Notes under the pieces: generated by a model
Databases searched by the model: none
Told to the model about the DNA's origin: nothing
What the model saw: only the letters and a program-made list of their open reading frames with translations
Shown here: positions 32,251-41,343 of the stretch, in pieces
Numbering within the stretch: the stretch's first letter is position 1
Layout: every line of letters starts with the position of its first letter
Assembly (NCBI GenBank): GCA_946415475.1
Contig: CAMKSQ010000013.1
Span: 1 to 53,247 of the forward strand
DNA: 53,247 nucleotides
Direction of reading: 5' to 3'
Origin: an uncultured Bacteroidales bacterium
GTDB lineage: Bacteria > Bacteroidota > Bacteroidia > Bacteroidales > UBA932
Program-made: the position numbers and the translations under genes

Positions 32251-35200
32251 ATGAAAGTCTTATCCCGTCTTATGACTTCCCTGGTGGCAGGACTGTTCCT
32301 GCTGCAAGGAGTGGCCTTTGCCCAGACGCAGGTCCGAGGCAAGGTGACCGATACGGACGGCAAGCCCCTTGCAGGCGTCACGGTGCTGGTGAAAGGAACC
32401 ACCAACGGCACCATGACCGCTTCCGACGGTACATACTCCCTGCGTGTCAACCAGGGCGACGTGTTGGAGTTCTCCTGCCTGGGTCTGGCTACCGAAGAGC
32501 GCAACTACAAGGGACAGCAGAACCTGAATGTCACCTTGCAGGAAGACGCGCTTTATCTGGAAGATGTGGTTGTGGTAGGTTACGGTACGGCCAAGAAGGA
32601 AACCTTGACGGCCGCCGTGAGCGCCATCAAGGGTGAGGAACTCCTCAAGGCCCCTTCCACCAACGTTTCCCAGGTGTTGGCCGGTAAGCTCTCCGGTATC
32701 TCCTCGGTGCAGGAATCCGGTGAACCGGGCCTGGACCAGGCATCCCTGCGTATCCGTGGCTCCGTGTATGGCGTTGCCTACGTGGTGGACGGCTTCCCGG
32801 TGGACAATATCAACGACATCGACCCTGCCGATATCGAGAGCATCTCCGTGCTGAAAGATGGTGCCTCGGCTGCGGTGTATGGCCTCAAGGCCGCCGGCGG
32901 TGTGATCATCATCACTACCAAGAAAGGCGACAAGGGCGACACCCGTATCACCTACAACGGTTCCGTGGGTGCCAGCATGAATGCCAACTTCCCGCAGTTC
33001 ATGAATGGTCCTCAGTTTGCCTATTACTATAATCTGGCCCAGATGATGGACCAGATGGCCAGTGGCCTCATCGCCTCCGAGGAAGAATACGTACCTTATT
33101 ATACGCGTCAGAACGTGGAAGCCATGCTGAACGGTGACCCGACGGACGGTTGGGACAATGTGGACTACACCAAACGCGTGTTCGGTACGGGTCTTACCCA
33201 GAAACACAATATCACTGTACAGGGCGGTGGCGACAAAACCCGTTACTTCGTTTCCGGCGGTTATCTGGGACAGAAGGGTAACATTGACGGCTATAATTAC
33301 CGGCGTTTCAATGTGCGTATGAACCTGGAGTCCCGCATTGCTAAGCATCTGGTGTTCAATGCCGGTCTCAGCGGTGTGCTGGGCCTCAGGCAAACGCCCC
33401 GCTTCCTTTCCGGCGGTTCCGACAGTGATTCCGGTTATGAGGTGGGCTGGTTCTCCATTGCGCACCAGGTAATCGGCATGTATCCTTTCCTTCCGGAAAA
33501 GTACGGTGACTATTACACCGGCGCCATTGCCGATAACCAGGCTTTCCCGAACAGTCCGCTGGCGGCCCTGTATCAGAGCGGTACCAAGAATCACCGCAGT
33601 CTCCAAGGAACGTTCAATGCCAGTCTCACCTGGGAAATTCCTTGGGTGAAAGGCCTGCAGGCCAAGGTAAGCGGCTCTTATGATTACCTGAGTTCCTATG
33701 ACAAAAATATCGATACGCCTTATTACGTTGTAGTACGCCGCCGCAACGATGACGGCACCTGGGGCTGGACGGATCCGATGGTGGATGTGAACGGCGCATC
33801 GGACGGCAACAAGGTAGGGGAAGGTTCCTATTATACCCAGACCATGACCGGCCAGGCCAGCATCTCCTACACCAATACGTTTGGCAAGAATGCCGTGGAT
33901 GCGCTTGTGTTGGCGGAAGTCCGTGATTTCCAGACCAATAATCTGAGCGCGTATGTAAAGAACGTTCCGTTTGCCATGCTTGCGGAACTGAACAACGGTA
34001 CGCCTACGGCCAGTCCTGTTATCGGCTCCAGCGATGCATCCCGCAGCGCCGGTTTTGTCGGCCGTATCCGTTACAATTATGACGAACGTTATTTGGCAGA
34101 GTTTACCGGCCGCTACGACGGCTCCTATAAGTTCGCCGGCATGGCAAAGACCCGTTGGGGCTTCTTCCCGTCGGCTTCTTTGGGTTGGAATATCTCCAGG
34201 GAATCCTTCATGCAGGAGACCAAGGATGTGCTGGATAATCTGAAAATCCGCGCTTCCGTGGGTCTGCTGGGTAACGATGGCGTGAGCGCTTTCATGTTCC
34301 TTAGCAAGTATGCCCTTGCCAATAAGGTGGTTTACCCTGGCCAGGCTGCAGTTCCTGCCTATGCTACATCTGGCATTCCTAACAAGGACCTTACCTGGGA
34401 AAAGACCCTGTCTTACAATATAGGTGCAGATTTCTCCCTCTGGAATGGTTTGCTGGGTGGTGAGATTGACGCTTTCTACAATTATACCTATGACATCCTT
34501 ACCTGGAATGGCGGCGGTCATCCCAGCTCCATGGGTGGGTATTATCCCACTTACGTGAATGGCAATGCCATCGACAGCAAGGGTGTGGATGTGCTCATCA
34601 CGCACAAGAACCGTTTCCAGCTGGGTGGCAAACCGTTCTTCTATGAGATCGGTGCTACGCTTACTTATTCCAAGACCCGTTGGCTCAAATACCAGGACGA
34701 GCCCAATGTCCCCGAGTGGCAGAAGGTTACCGGTACTACTTACGGTTCCCATTGGGGCTGGCTGGCGGAAGGTTTGTACCGGAGCGAGGAAGAGATCGAC
34801 AACAGCGCCTGGTACGGTACGCGTCCCAATATCGGCGATATCAAATACAAGGACCTGAACGGCGACGGCCAGATCGACTGGCAAGACCGCGGTATCTTTG
34901 GAAAGAGCAACCGTCCGGAACTCACTTACGGCCTGAATATCAACATCGGATGGAACGGAATCGACCTGAACATGCAGTTCACCGGTGGTGCCCTTTTCCA
35001 GGTATCCATGACCGGTACGTACTTCAATGACAATGATGACGATACCATCTGGACCAAGACGTTCAAGGAAGGCGGCAACTCTCCGTTGTTCCTGGTGGAG
35101 AACGCTTACAGCCTGGACAATCCCAACGGTACTTTCCCGCGCCTGACGCTGGGAACCGCCGGTCACGGTGGCGACAACGGCCTGAGCTCCAGCTTCTGGT

Positions 35201-35430
35201 GGAGGGACGGAAAATATGTCCGTCTTAAGAGTGCACAGATTGGCTATACGCTGCCTCAGTCCTTTACCCGCCGCTTCCGTGTGCAGGCCCTGCGTATTTT
35301 CGTGGAGGGTAACAACCTGTTCACCATTTCCGGACTTCCGGCCGGCATCGACCCTGAATCTCCGGGCGTGAACAACGGTTATTATCCGCAGCAGCGCAAT
35401 ATCATGGGCGGGATCAGTATCACCCTTTAA
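32251..35430 (+). CDS. SusC-type TonB-dependent outer-membrane transporter
   Basis: A 1059-residue outer-membrane importer. Signal peptide about 1-24 (GVAFA/QTQV), a carboxypeptidase-regulatory-like domain (about 27-98), the TonB box DVVVVGYG (105-112), a plug domain (KAPSTNVSQVLAGKLSGI; LRIRG; VLKDGASAAVYGLKAAGGVIIITTKKG) and a 22-strand barrel ending in GGISITL. With SusD it forms the lidded complex that takes up oligosaccharides. It is normal in length and lies directly before susD. Confidence 0.97.
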   Translation: MKVLSRLMTSLVAGLFLLQGVAFAQTQVRGKVTDTDGKPLAGVTVLVKGTTNGTMTASDGTYSLRVNQGDVLEFSCLGLATEERNYKGQQNLNVTLQEDALYLEDVVVVGYGTAKKETLTAAVSAIKGEELLKAPSTNVSQVLAGKLSGISSVQESGEPGLDQASLRIRGSVYGVAYVVDGFPVDNINDIDPADIESISVLKDGASAAVYGLKAAGGVIIITTKKGDKGDTRITYNGSVGASMNANFPQFMNGPQFAYYYNLAQMMDQMASGLIASEEEYVPYYTRQNVEAMLNGDPTDGWDNVDYTKRVFGTGLTQKHNITVQGGGDKTRYFVSGGYLGQKGNIDGYNYRRFNVRMNLESRIAKHLVFNAGLSGVLGLRQTPRFLSGGSDSDSGYEVGWFSIAHQVIGMYPFLPEKYGDYYTGAIADNQAFPNSPLAALYQSGTKNHRSLQGTFNASLTWEIPWVKGLQAKVSGSYDYLSSYDKNIDTPYYVVVRRRNDDGTWGWTDPMVDVNGASDGNKVGEGSYYTQTMTGQASISYTNTFGKNAVDALVLAEVRDFQTNNLSAYVKNVPFAMLAELNNGTPTASPVIGSSDASRSAGFVGRIRYNYDERYLAEFTGRYDGSYKFAGMAKTRWGFFPSASLGWNISRESFMQETKDVLDNLKIRASVGLLGNDGVSAFMFLSKYALANKVVYPGQAAVPAYATSGIPNKDLTWEKTLSYNIGADFSLWNGLLGGEIDAFYNYTYDILTWNGGGHPSSMGGYYPTYVNGNAIDSKGVDVLITHKNRFQLGGKPFFYEIGATLTYSKTRWLKYQDEPNVPEWQKVTGTTYGSHWGWLAEGLYRSEEEIDNSAWYGTRPNIGDIKYKDLNGDGQIDWQDRGIFGKSNRPELTYGLNINIGWNGIDLNMQFTGGALFQVSMTGTYFNDNDDDTIWTKTFKEGGNSPLFLVENAYSLDNPNGTFPRLTLGTAGHGGDNGLSSSFWWRDGKYVRLKSAQIGYTLPQSFTRRFRVQALRIFVEGNNLFTISGLPAGIDPESPGVNNGYYPQQRNIMGGISITL

Positions 35431-35442
35431 AAGAATGGCCTT

Positions 35443-37101
35443 ATGAAAAAGATTGTATGCATTCTTTCACTTGTAGGCGTTCTTTCTGCCTGCAACAATT
35501 ACCTGGACATGACGCCCAAGGACAGCATCTCCGACAAGGTGATGTGGGCCAGCACGGAAAGTGCTGAATATGCGGTAAACAGCATCTATTCTTACGCCTA
35601 CGATATTTACGCCACCTGGCCCAGTTCCGTAGGCATGACGGAGGCCTTTACCGACGAGTTCAAGTACGGTTCCTATGTGAACTTTGCCTTTTGCCTGATT
35701 CCCAGTCAGGTGGCCTATGGCGGAACCAACCTTACCAACAGCTTTGTGGATGTATATCTGGGCTGCTGGGGTTCGCTGTATCAAGCCATTCGGCGCACCA
35801 ACGAGGCCATCTCCAATTTGCACACCTTGGGTAAAGGACTTCCCGAGGCAGACCAGAAACGGCTGGAAGGGGAACTTCGCCTGATGCGCGGCTGGCTGTA
35901 CTTTGAACTGGTCAAGCGCTACAAGGATGTAATCATCTACAAAGAAGACCTTACGCAGATTGCGGTGAACAAAGCGCTCTCTACGGAGGACGAAGGCTGG
36001 GACTTCATTGCCGAAGACCTGAATTACGCTGCCTCCGTTTTGCCTGAGAAAGCAGCTGCAAAGGGACGTCTGGATAAAGGGGTGGCCCTTGCGCTCATCA
36101 CGCGTGCCATGCTTTACGCCGGGGACGATGATGCCGTCATCCAAGCGGCCGACATGTTGGAGGAAATGGGCTACGCGTTGATGCCCAAGTACGCCGACGC
36201 CTTCACATCGTCCATCCAGAGTGGAAATACCGAGGCTATCTTGCAGTATAGTTTCTCCTATGCCGATAACGTAACGCACGAGTTCGATTATTACTATGCT
36301 CCCGGCGGCGACTATAAGCTGGTCGGGCAGCAGGGTGGCGGTTATGGTACGCCCACCCAGGAGATGGTGGAAAGCTATGAACTGGCCACCGGCGGATTCC
36401 CGGATTGGACACCTTGGCATGGCTCCACTACGGCGGAACCTCCGTACGCTCAGTTGGAGCCGCGCTTCCAGGCTACAATCCTCTATAATGGGGCTTCCTG
36501 GAAAGATCGCGTGATTCAGCCGTATGTAGGCGGTGTCGATGGCTGGTGCCAGTGGAACAAAGAGCCGCAGCCGCAGGGCCGCACCACCACGGGTTACTAT
36601 CTGCGTAAATTCGTGGACGAGACCCACGACCTTTCCCTGCGCTCCCAGAGTACCCAGCATTTTGTCCTGCTCCGTTATGGCGAAGTGTTGCTGAACAAGG
36701 CCGAGGCCTGTTTCCGTAAAGGAGATACGGCTGGAGCAAACAACGCTATTAAAGCCATCCGCGCCCGTGTTGGTCTGCCTTATTCCAACAAGAGCGGGGA
36801 AGCCCTCTGGCAGGCCATCCGCCAGGAACGCCGCGTAGAACTGGCCTTCGAGGGCCAGTGGTACTGGGATGTGCGTCGCTGGGGCGATGCCGTGGAGAAT
36901 TATCCCACGGGCCTGAACAACTACCAGGTGCACGGACTCAAGATTGAGACCACGGCGGTTGCCGGCCAGTTCCTGTACACCTATGTTTCGGTAGATGACA
37001 AAGACCGCAACTTCCCGCAGAAGATGCTTAATCGCTTCCCGATTCCGGATAGCGAGCTCAACTCGAATGCCCTTGTACAACAATACCCTGAATGGAACTA
37101 A
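35443..37101 (+). CDS. SusD-like glycan-binding lipoprotein
   Basis: A 552-residue RagB/SusD family surface lipoprotein. The lipobox is Leu-Ser-Ala-Cys with C17, followed by NYLDMTPKDSIS. TPR-like helices (RRTNEAISNL; LRLMRGWLYFELVKRYKDVI), RQERRVELAFEGQWYWDVRRWG and the closing segment RFPIPDSELNSNALVQQYPEW are diagnostic. It forms the lid over SusC and binds the incoming oligosaccharide. It starts 12 bp after susC. Confidence 0.96.
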   Translation: MKKIVCILSLVGVLSACNNYLDMTPKDSISDKVMWASTESAEYAVNSIYSYAYDIYATWPSSVGMTEAFTDEFKYGSYVNFAFCLIPSQVAYGGTNLTNSFVDVYLGCWGSLYQAIRRTNEAISNLHTLGKGLPEADQKRLEGELRLMRGWLYFELVKRYKDVIIYKEDLTQIAVNKALSTEDEGWDFIAEDLNYAASVLPEKAAAKGRLDKGVALALITRAMLYAGDDDAVIQAADMLEEMGYALMPKYADAFTSSIQSGNTEAILQYSFSYADNVTHEFDYYYAPGGDYKLVGQQGGGYGTPTQEMVESYELATGGFPDWTPWHGSTTAEPPYAQLEPRFQATILYNGASWKDRVIQPYVGGVDGWCQWNKEPQPQGRTTTGYYLRKFVDETHDLSLRSQSTQHFVLLRYGEVLLNKAEACFRKGDTAGANNAIKAIRARVGLPYSNKSGEALWQAIRQERRVELAFEGQWYWDVRRWGDAVENYPTGLNNYQVHGLKIETTAVAGQFLYTYVSVDDKDRNFPQKMLNRFPIPDSELNSNALVQQYPEWN

Positions 37102-37103
37102 TT

Positions 37104-38855
37104 ATGAAAAAGTCATGTTTGATAATGCTGTGGACCATCCTAGTGCTGGTTACAGCGTGCCATAAGCCCGAATATGTGGCTCCTACTGCAGAAAGGCAGG
37201 GTATTACCTCACTGGCAGCCTATTTTGCATTCGGCCCTTTTGAAGGGCAGGAGATGGGTCGTCTGGAGATTAACGATCCGGAAGCAGACCGCTACGTGAT
37301 TCCCATACCGTGGTATTTCCCGGAGACCTCCGACGATATCACCACACCTTATATGACCAAGGTTCGCGTTCGTGCTTCCTTGCAGGCCAACTGCAAGATT
37401 GAGCCTGCGCTCACGGTGCTGGACCTCACGGAAGAGAACCATTTCAAGTATACCGATGCCACCGGAACTACCCGTGACATTGTCATTACCGGCGAACGGG
37501 TGAAGAGTTCCAAGTGCGAGCTGATCAGTTTCACCCTCAAACGCCCTACCTTGAGTGGCGTGATTGACAAGGCGTCCAAGACCATTTCCCTGATTACCGC
37601 AAATGACCTGTCGGTAGGGGAAGCCACCGTTACTTTGTCGGCCCATGCCACCATCTCCCCGGATCCTGCTTTGCCGCACAACTTCAACGACGGCTTCACA
37701 TTCACGGTAACGGCCGACGATGGTGTGAGCAAGGCAGAGTATCTGGTTATCAAGAATATACCGGAAAAGATTGACTATGGTGTGAATGCCATCAGTGCCG
37801 AGAAACTCTTCAACCTGGATCCGGCGAGCGGTCTAGGACTGCCGGCCTACAATACAAAGGCGAACGTATCCCTGGCTGTACTCGATTCCGACCTCATCGT
37901 CAATATGGGAGATGGCTCTACGCCTAAGTACTTCAACAAAGTGGTTGCCACTTATGGCGGCACCATCAACCTGGGCAGTGCCGTTCCTACCGGTGCCATC
38001 GCTTCCGATGAACAGGATCATCTGCTCATCTGTAACCTGGCGGAACCGGGTGAGGTCTTCAATATCTGGAAGACTTCTTCCGTGACCAAGGCTCCGGAAC
38101 TCCTTTACAGTTTCACCAATGATCAGGACCTGCAATTGGGCCTTGAGATGAAGGTGATCGGCAATGTGGAAGGGGAGGCTGTCATCAGCGTGACCTATCC
38201 CGGCCTTGAGAGCGTTACCACTTCCGGACGCTTCCACGCTATCCATATCGTCGGCGGCGAGGTGGTTTCCAGCGAGGTAATCGACTTGTTCACGGCAACG
38301 GGTGGTGTTTATTACTGGGGTGCCGGTCCGGCCAACAGTACTTGCATCGTGGCCGGTGCGCCTACGATGGATGCCGGTTGGTACACCTGCGTCTACTCCG
38401 AGAACAGCCTTCGCTGGTTCAAGCAGGACCTTTCCCTGGGCAGCATAATTCCTGGTGAGGGCACTGGTGATGATGATGAAGCTCCGGGCGGCGGTTACTA
38501 TGTAAATGGTAATGTGGACCCGAACAACCTGGACAGCAAATGTTTCAACAATGCACGTTATCTTGTGCTCTTTGTTTCCAACCACTTCCCTAAGTGGTGG
38601 CCGGGCCCGCAACTATATGTCTTTGACATCACGAACGGTTCGCTCAGCGACCGCATCTACAACAGCCCTCAGCTTGCCTTCTCGGTCCCGTTCATGTACA
38701 ACGAACAGTATCAGACGGGCAGCAATGATGGATTCGGCGCCTGTGCCGATACCATCCTGGCTCCTTCCGCCGACGGCTATATGCTGTATATCTACTATTA
38801 CGACCATTTCTCCGGTATGATCGGCGGTTACAGTTTGGATTGCATTAAACGATGA
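37104..38855 (+). CDS. DUF5018-type surface lipoprotein, likely glycan-binding protein
   Basis: A 583-residue lipoprotein (lipobox ending at C19, then HKPEYV). The N-terminal third carries Ig-like/DUF5018-type repeats (SLAAYFAFGPFEG; KTISLITANDL; TFTVTADDGVSKAEYLV), and the rest looks like a beta-propeller of DxD-rich blades. A Gly/Asp linker (GEGTGDDDEAPGGG) lies near residue 455. Such proteins follow susD in many loci and act as surface glycan-binding proteins. No catalytic motif is seen. The ATG at 37104 is 2 bp after the susD stop; the in-frame ATG at 37092 would lie within susD. Confidence 0.78.
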   Translation: MKKSCLIMLWTILVLVTACHKPEYVAPTAERQGITSLAAYFAFGPFEGQEMGRLEINDPEADRYVIPIPWYFPETSDDITTPYMTKVRVRASLQANCKIEPALTVLDLTEENHFKYTDATGTTRDIVITGERVKSSKCELISFTLKRPTLSGVIDKASKTISLITANDLSVGEATVTLSAHATISPDPALPHNFNDGFTFTVTADDGVSKAEYLVIKNIPEKIDYGVNAISAEKLFNLDPASGLGLPAYNTKANVSLAVLDSDLIVNMGDGSTPKYFNKVVATYGGTINLGSAVPTGAIASDEQDHLLICNLAEPGEVFNIWKTSSVTKAPELLYSFTNDQDLQLGLEMKVIGNVEGEAVISVTYPGLESVTTSGRFHAIHIVGGEVVSSEVIDLFTATGGVYYWGAGPANSTCIVAGAPTMDAGWYTCVYSENSLRWFKQDLSLGSIIPGEGTGDDDEAPGGGYYVNGNVDPNNLDSKCFNNARYLVLFVSNHFPKWWPGPQLYVFDITNGSLSDRIYNSPQLAFSVPFMYNEQYQTGSNDGFGACADTILAPSADGYMLYIYYYDHFSGMIGGYSLDCIKR

Positions 38856-39928
38856 AAAGATATCTCTTATTAGTGCTTCTGTGCGTGGCGGCCTCCTGTT
38901 CAAAGGCTGCCAGCACGGACATGCCTGCCTGGCGATGGCCGGATCCTGTGGAACCGGAAACTCCGGAAGTGGTTGAAACACACCCCGATATTGTGGCGCA
39001 GGGCTGGACCAATGTGACGGCTTCCTATGCGGCTGTGCCGGAGGGGATTGCCATATATAAGAGCCCGTCGGAACTGGGTGGCCAGAAGGTGATTGCCTAT
39101 ATTGCTGTGGCGGATATGACTAAAATCACCTGGGATGTCCGCAGCATTGACGATCCCACCATCCAGGGTACCGATGAGGCGTTGAAGACTCCTTCTGCCT
39201 TTTATGCCGAGACAGCTGCCCCGGTAGTAATAAACGGTGGCTATTTCTTTGCGGAGGGCGGAAAGCGATACAATGCTTCCGTCGCCGTCAGTGCCGGCCG
39301 TACTTACGGTGTCAATATCAATTATTCCTCCGTGGACTGGGTAACCATGTATTATCCTACCCGTGGCGTATTCTACCAGAATAGCAGCATGGCCGCTTCT
39401 CCACTGGAGACAGAGCCCAAAGTGGGTTGGACCTATTGGTCGGGTGGAGCCAAGCACTATCTGTATAGTGAGCCGGCGCAGAATTCCTGGGAATCCGATC
39501 CTCTGCAAATTCCGGATGCTCATTTTCCTGTAGATGCACTGGATTTTGCACCGCAAACCGCTATCGGCGGCGGCCCTGTCCTAATTAATGGCGGAGAAAT
39601 TGTCAATACCTGGGAAGCCGAACTATTGTATGGCGACGGGGCCGATGACAAGATGCCCTTAGCCCGTCATCCTCGTACGGCAATCGGTTATACTGCGGAC
39701 AATTCTTTAATTCTCTTCGTGTGCGAAGGACGCGGTATGACGGATGGCGTTGCTGGAATGACGTTTGAGGAAGAGGCGAAAGTGCTGAAGGCCCTTGGCT
39801 GCAAGGCTGCCCTTAATCTGGACGGAGGTGGCTCCAGCTGCCTTCTCGTCAGTGGACAGGAAACCATCAAAGTATCCGATGGCTCTCAGCGCCCCGTTGC
39901 ATCGGTCGTAATTCTTAAAGCGAAATGA
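38852..39928 (+). CDS. DUF2233 phosphodiester glycosidase lipoprotein (NAGPA-like)
   Basis: A 358-residue lipoprotein (C16), followed by a Pro/Glu linker (about 26-45) and a DUF2233 domain. Family signatures are NGGYF (128-132), HPRTAIGYT and DGGGSS (324-329). The family includes the human enzyme that uncovers mannose 6-phosphate by removing GlcNAc from GlcNAc-1-phosphodiester. Here it should hydrolyse a sugar-1-phosphodiester at the cell surface or in the periplasm. It overlaps both neighbours by 4 bp (ATGA), so it is translated with the DUF5018 and GHL10 genes. Confidence 0.9.
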   Translation: MKRYLLLVLLCVAASCSKAASTDMPAWRWPDPVEPETPEVVETHPDIVAQGWTNVTASYAAVPEGIAIYKSPSELGGQKVIAYIAVADMTKITWDVRSIDDPTIQGTDEALKTPSAFYAETAAPVVINGGYFFAEGGKRYNASVAVSAGRTYGVNINYSSVDWVTMYYPTRGVFYQNSSMAASPLETEPKVGWTYWSGGAKHYLYSEPAQNSWESDPLQIPDAHFPVDALDFAPQTAIGGGPVLINGGEIVNTWEAELLYGDGADDKMPLARHPRTAIGYTADNSLILFVCEGRGMTDGVAGMTFEEEAKVLKALGCKAALNLDGGGSSCLLVSGQETIKVSDGSQRPVASVVILKAK

Positions 39929-41319
39929 AAAAGTTAGCCTTCATACTTACTTGCTTCTCTTTGCTGGCCGCCTGCTCGTCCGAGGATCCGCACAATTATA
40001 AGTGGCGGGATGCCTGGAACGACCCGTCGACGCCAGAAGACCCGGAGGATCCTTCCGGTCCCGAAACGCCCGAAATACAGGGGAAGCCCCGTTATGTGTG
40101 GGTAGATGCAGCTGCCAACTTCCAGTACTATGCAAACGATGCTGCTTATATTGCTGAAGACTGCCAGCGCATTGCCGATATGGGCTTTACGGACATCATC
40201 GTAGATGTACGGCCTACCAGCGGAGATGTCTTCTTCCAATCTTCCGTGGCTCCGCCTTGTACCAAGGTGGCCGCCTGGGTCAATGGCAAGTATAAGTTTG
40301 TCGAAAGAACGGCCACGTTTGACTATCTGGCTACCTTTATTCAGGCTGGTCATGCCGCCGGACTGCGGGTGAATGCGGCCATCAACACCATGGTGGGAGG
40401 CTATCATTCTTCTATCGGCGATGTTGGCATGTTATACGATCATCCGGAACTGAGGGAATATTGTTCAGTTGACAACCTTTCCGGTGGCTTGACCAATGCG
40501 ATGGACGATCCTGAAACCGGTCCCCGTTTCCTGGATCCGGCCAATCCCAAGGTGCAAGAATTCCTGCTTACGCTGCTGGGTGAACTGGCTTCCTATGAGG
40601 GGCTGGACGGCATCGTCCTGGACCGTTGCCGCTACGATGACAATGATTTGGATGCCGGTTACACGGATGCCGCCAAAGCAGCGTTCACCGTCTATCTGGG
40701 ACAGGAACCTACCAAATGGCCGGTGATGCGCCAGGGGCAGACCTACGTGAGTTCCAATCCTTCGCAGTTGGAACGCGATTGGCTTACTTTCCGTTGCAAG
40801 ATCATACACGATTTTGTTGCCCTGGCTGCTGAAATGATCCACAATGTGAACCCGGATGTACGATTTGGCGTATATGTGGGTGCTTGGTTCAGCGAGTATT
40901 ATCGGAGCGGTGTCAACTGGACCAGTTCGCAGTATAACCTGAAAAAGGAGGAGTCCAGCTACAAGTGGGTGTCCAGCAATTATCAGAAAACCGGTTTCGC
41001 CGACCTTCTGGACTTTATTTTCCTGGGGGCCTATGCCGGAACAAACGGCGTGCATGGTTCTACGGAATGGACCATGGAAGGCTTTGCCAAGTTGGGCGCC
41101 AAACGCCTCGTCGGGGCAGTTCCTTTTGCCGCAGGTCCAGATATCGGCAATGGCAGTGGCTTCGAAAACGGTCATCAAGAGGCCTTGATTCCTGATATCG
41201 TTCAAACCATGCTGAAGAATGCCGATGGCCTTTTCATTTTTGATTTGTGTCACATACGTATGTTCGATTACTGGGATGCCTTTAAAGAAGGTATCACTCA
41301 ATATCTGGAAACACTTTAA
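39925..41319 (+). CDS. GHL10 (DUF187/DigH-like) glycosyl hydrolase lipoprotein
   Basis: A 464-residue lipoprotein (C17). Ser-Ser-Glu-Asp directly after the Cys resembles the acidic export signal for surface lipoproteins. A Pro/Asp/Glu linker (about 33-53) leads to a TIM barrel with YVWVDAAANF, GFTDIIVDVRPTSGD, GLDGIVLDRCRYDD (228-239) and VNPDVRFGVYVGAW, the pattern of family GHL10. E. coli DigH (YddW) of this family cuts glycan strands of peptidoglycan that have lost their peptides. The likely catalytic acids are around D233 and neighbouring strand ends. Substrate here is unknown. Confidence 0.85.
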   Translation: MKKLAFILTCFSLLAACSSEDPHNYKWRDAWNDPSTPEDPEDPSGPETPEIQGKPRYVWVDAAANFQYYANDAAYIAEDCQRIADMGFTDIIVDVRPTSGDVFFQSSVAPPCTKVAAWVNGKYKFVERTATFDYLATFIQAGHAAGLRVNAAINTMVGGYHSSIGDVGMLYDHPELREYCSVDNLSGGLTNAMDDPETGPRFLDPANPKVQEFLLTLLGELASYEGLDGIVLDRCRYDDNDLDAGYTDAAKAAFTVYLGQEPTKWPVMRQGQTYVSSNPSQLERDWLTFRCKIIHDFVALAAEMIHNVNPDVRFGVYVGAWFSEYYRSGVNWTSSQYNLKKEESSYKWVSSNYQKTGFADLLDFIFLGAYAGTNGVHGSTEWTMEGFAKLGAKRLVGAVPFAAGPDIGNGSGFENGHQEALIPDIVQTMLKNADGLFIFDLCHIRMFDYWDAFKEGITQYLETL

Positions 41320-41343
41320 TTAACCCTTTAACCAATTTTTATT

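Noticed and set aside
32260..35166. A 968-codon open frame antisense to the SusC gene
   Set aside because: The SusC frame has all family domains. The antisense frame is a by-product of codon bias in GC-rich DNA and encodes nothing recognisable. The same holds for long antisense frames over atpA (251-1759), pepD (24423-25925) and the SusD gene.
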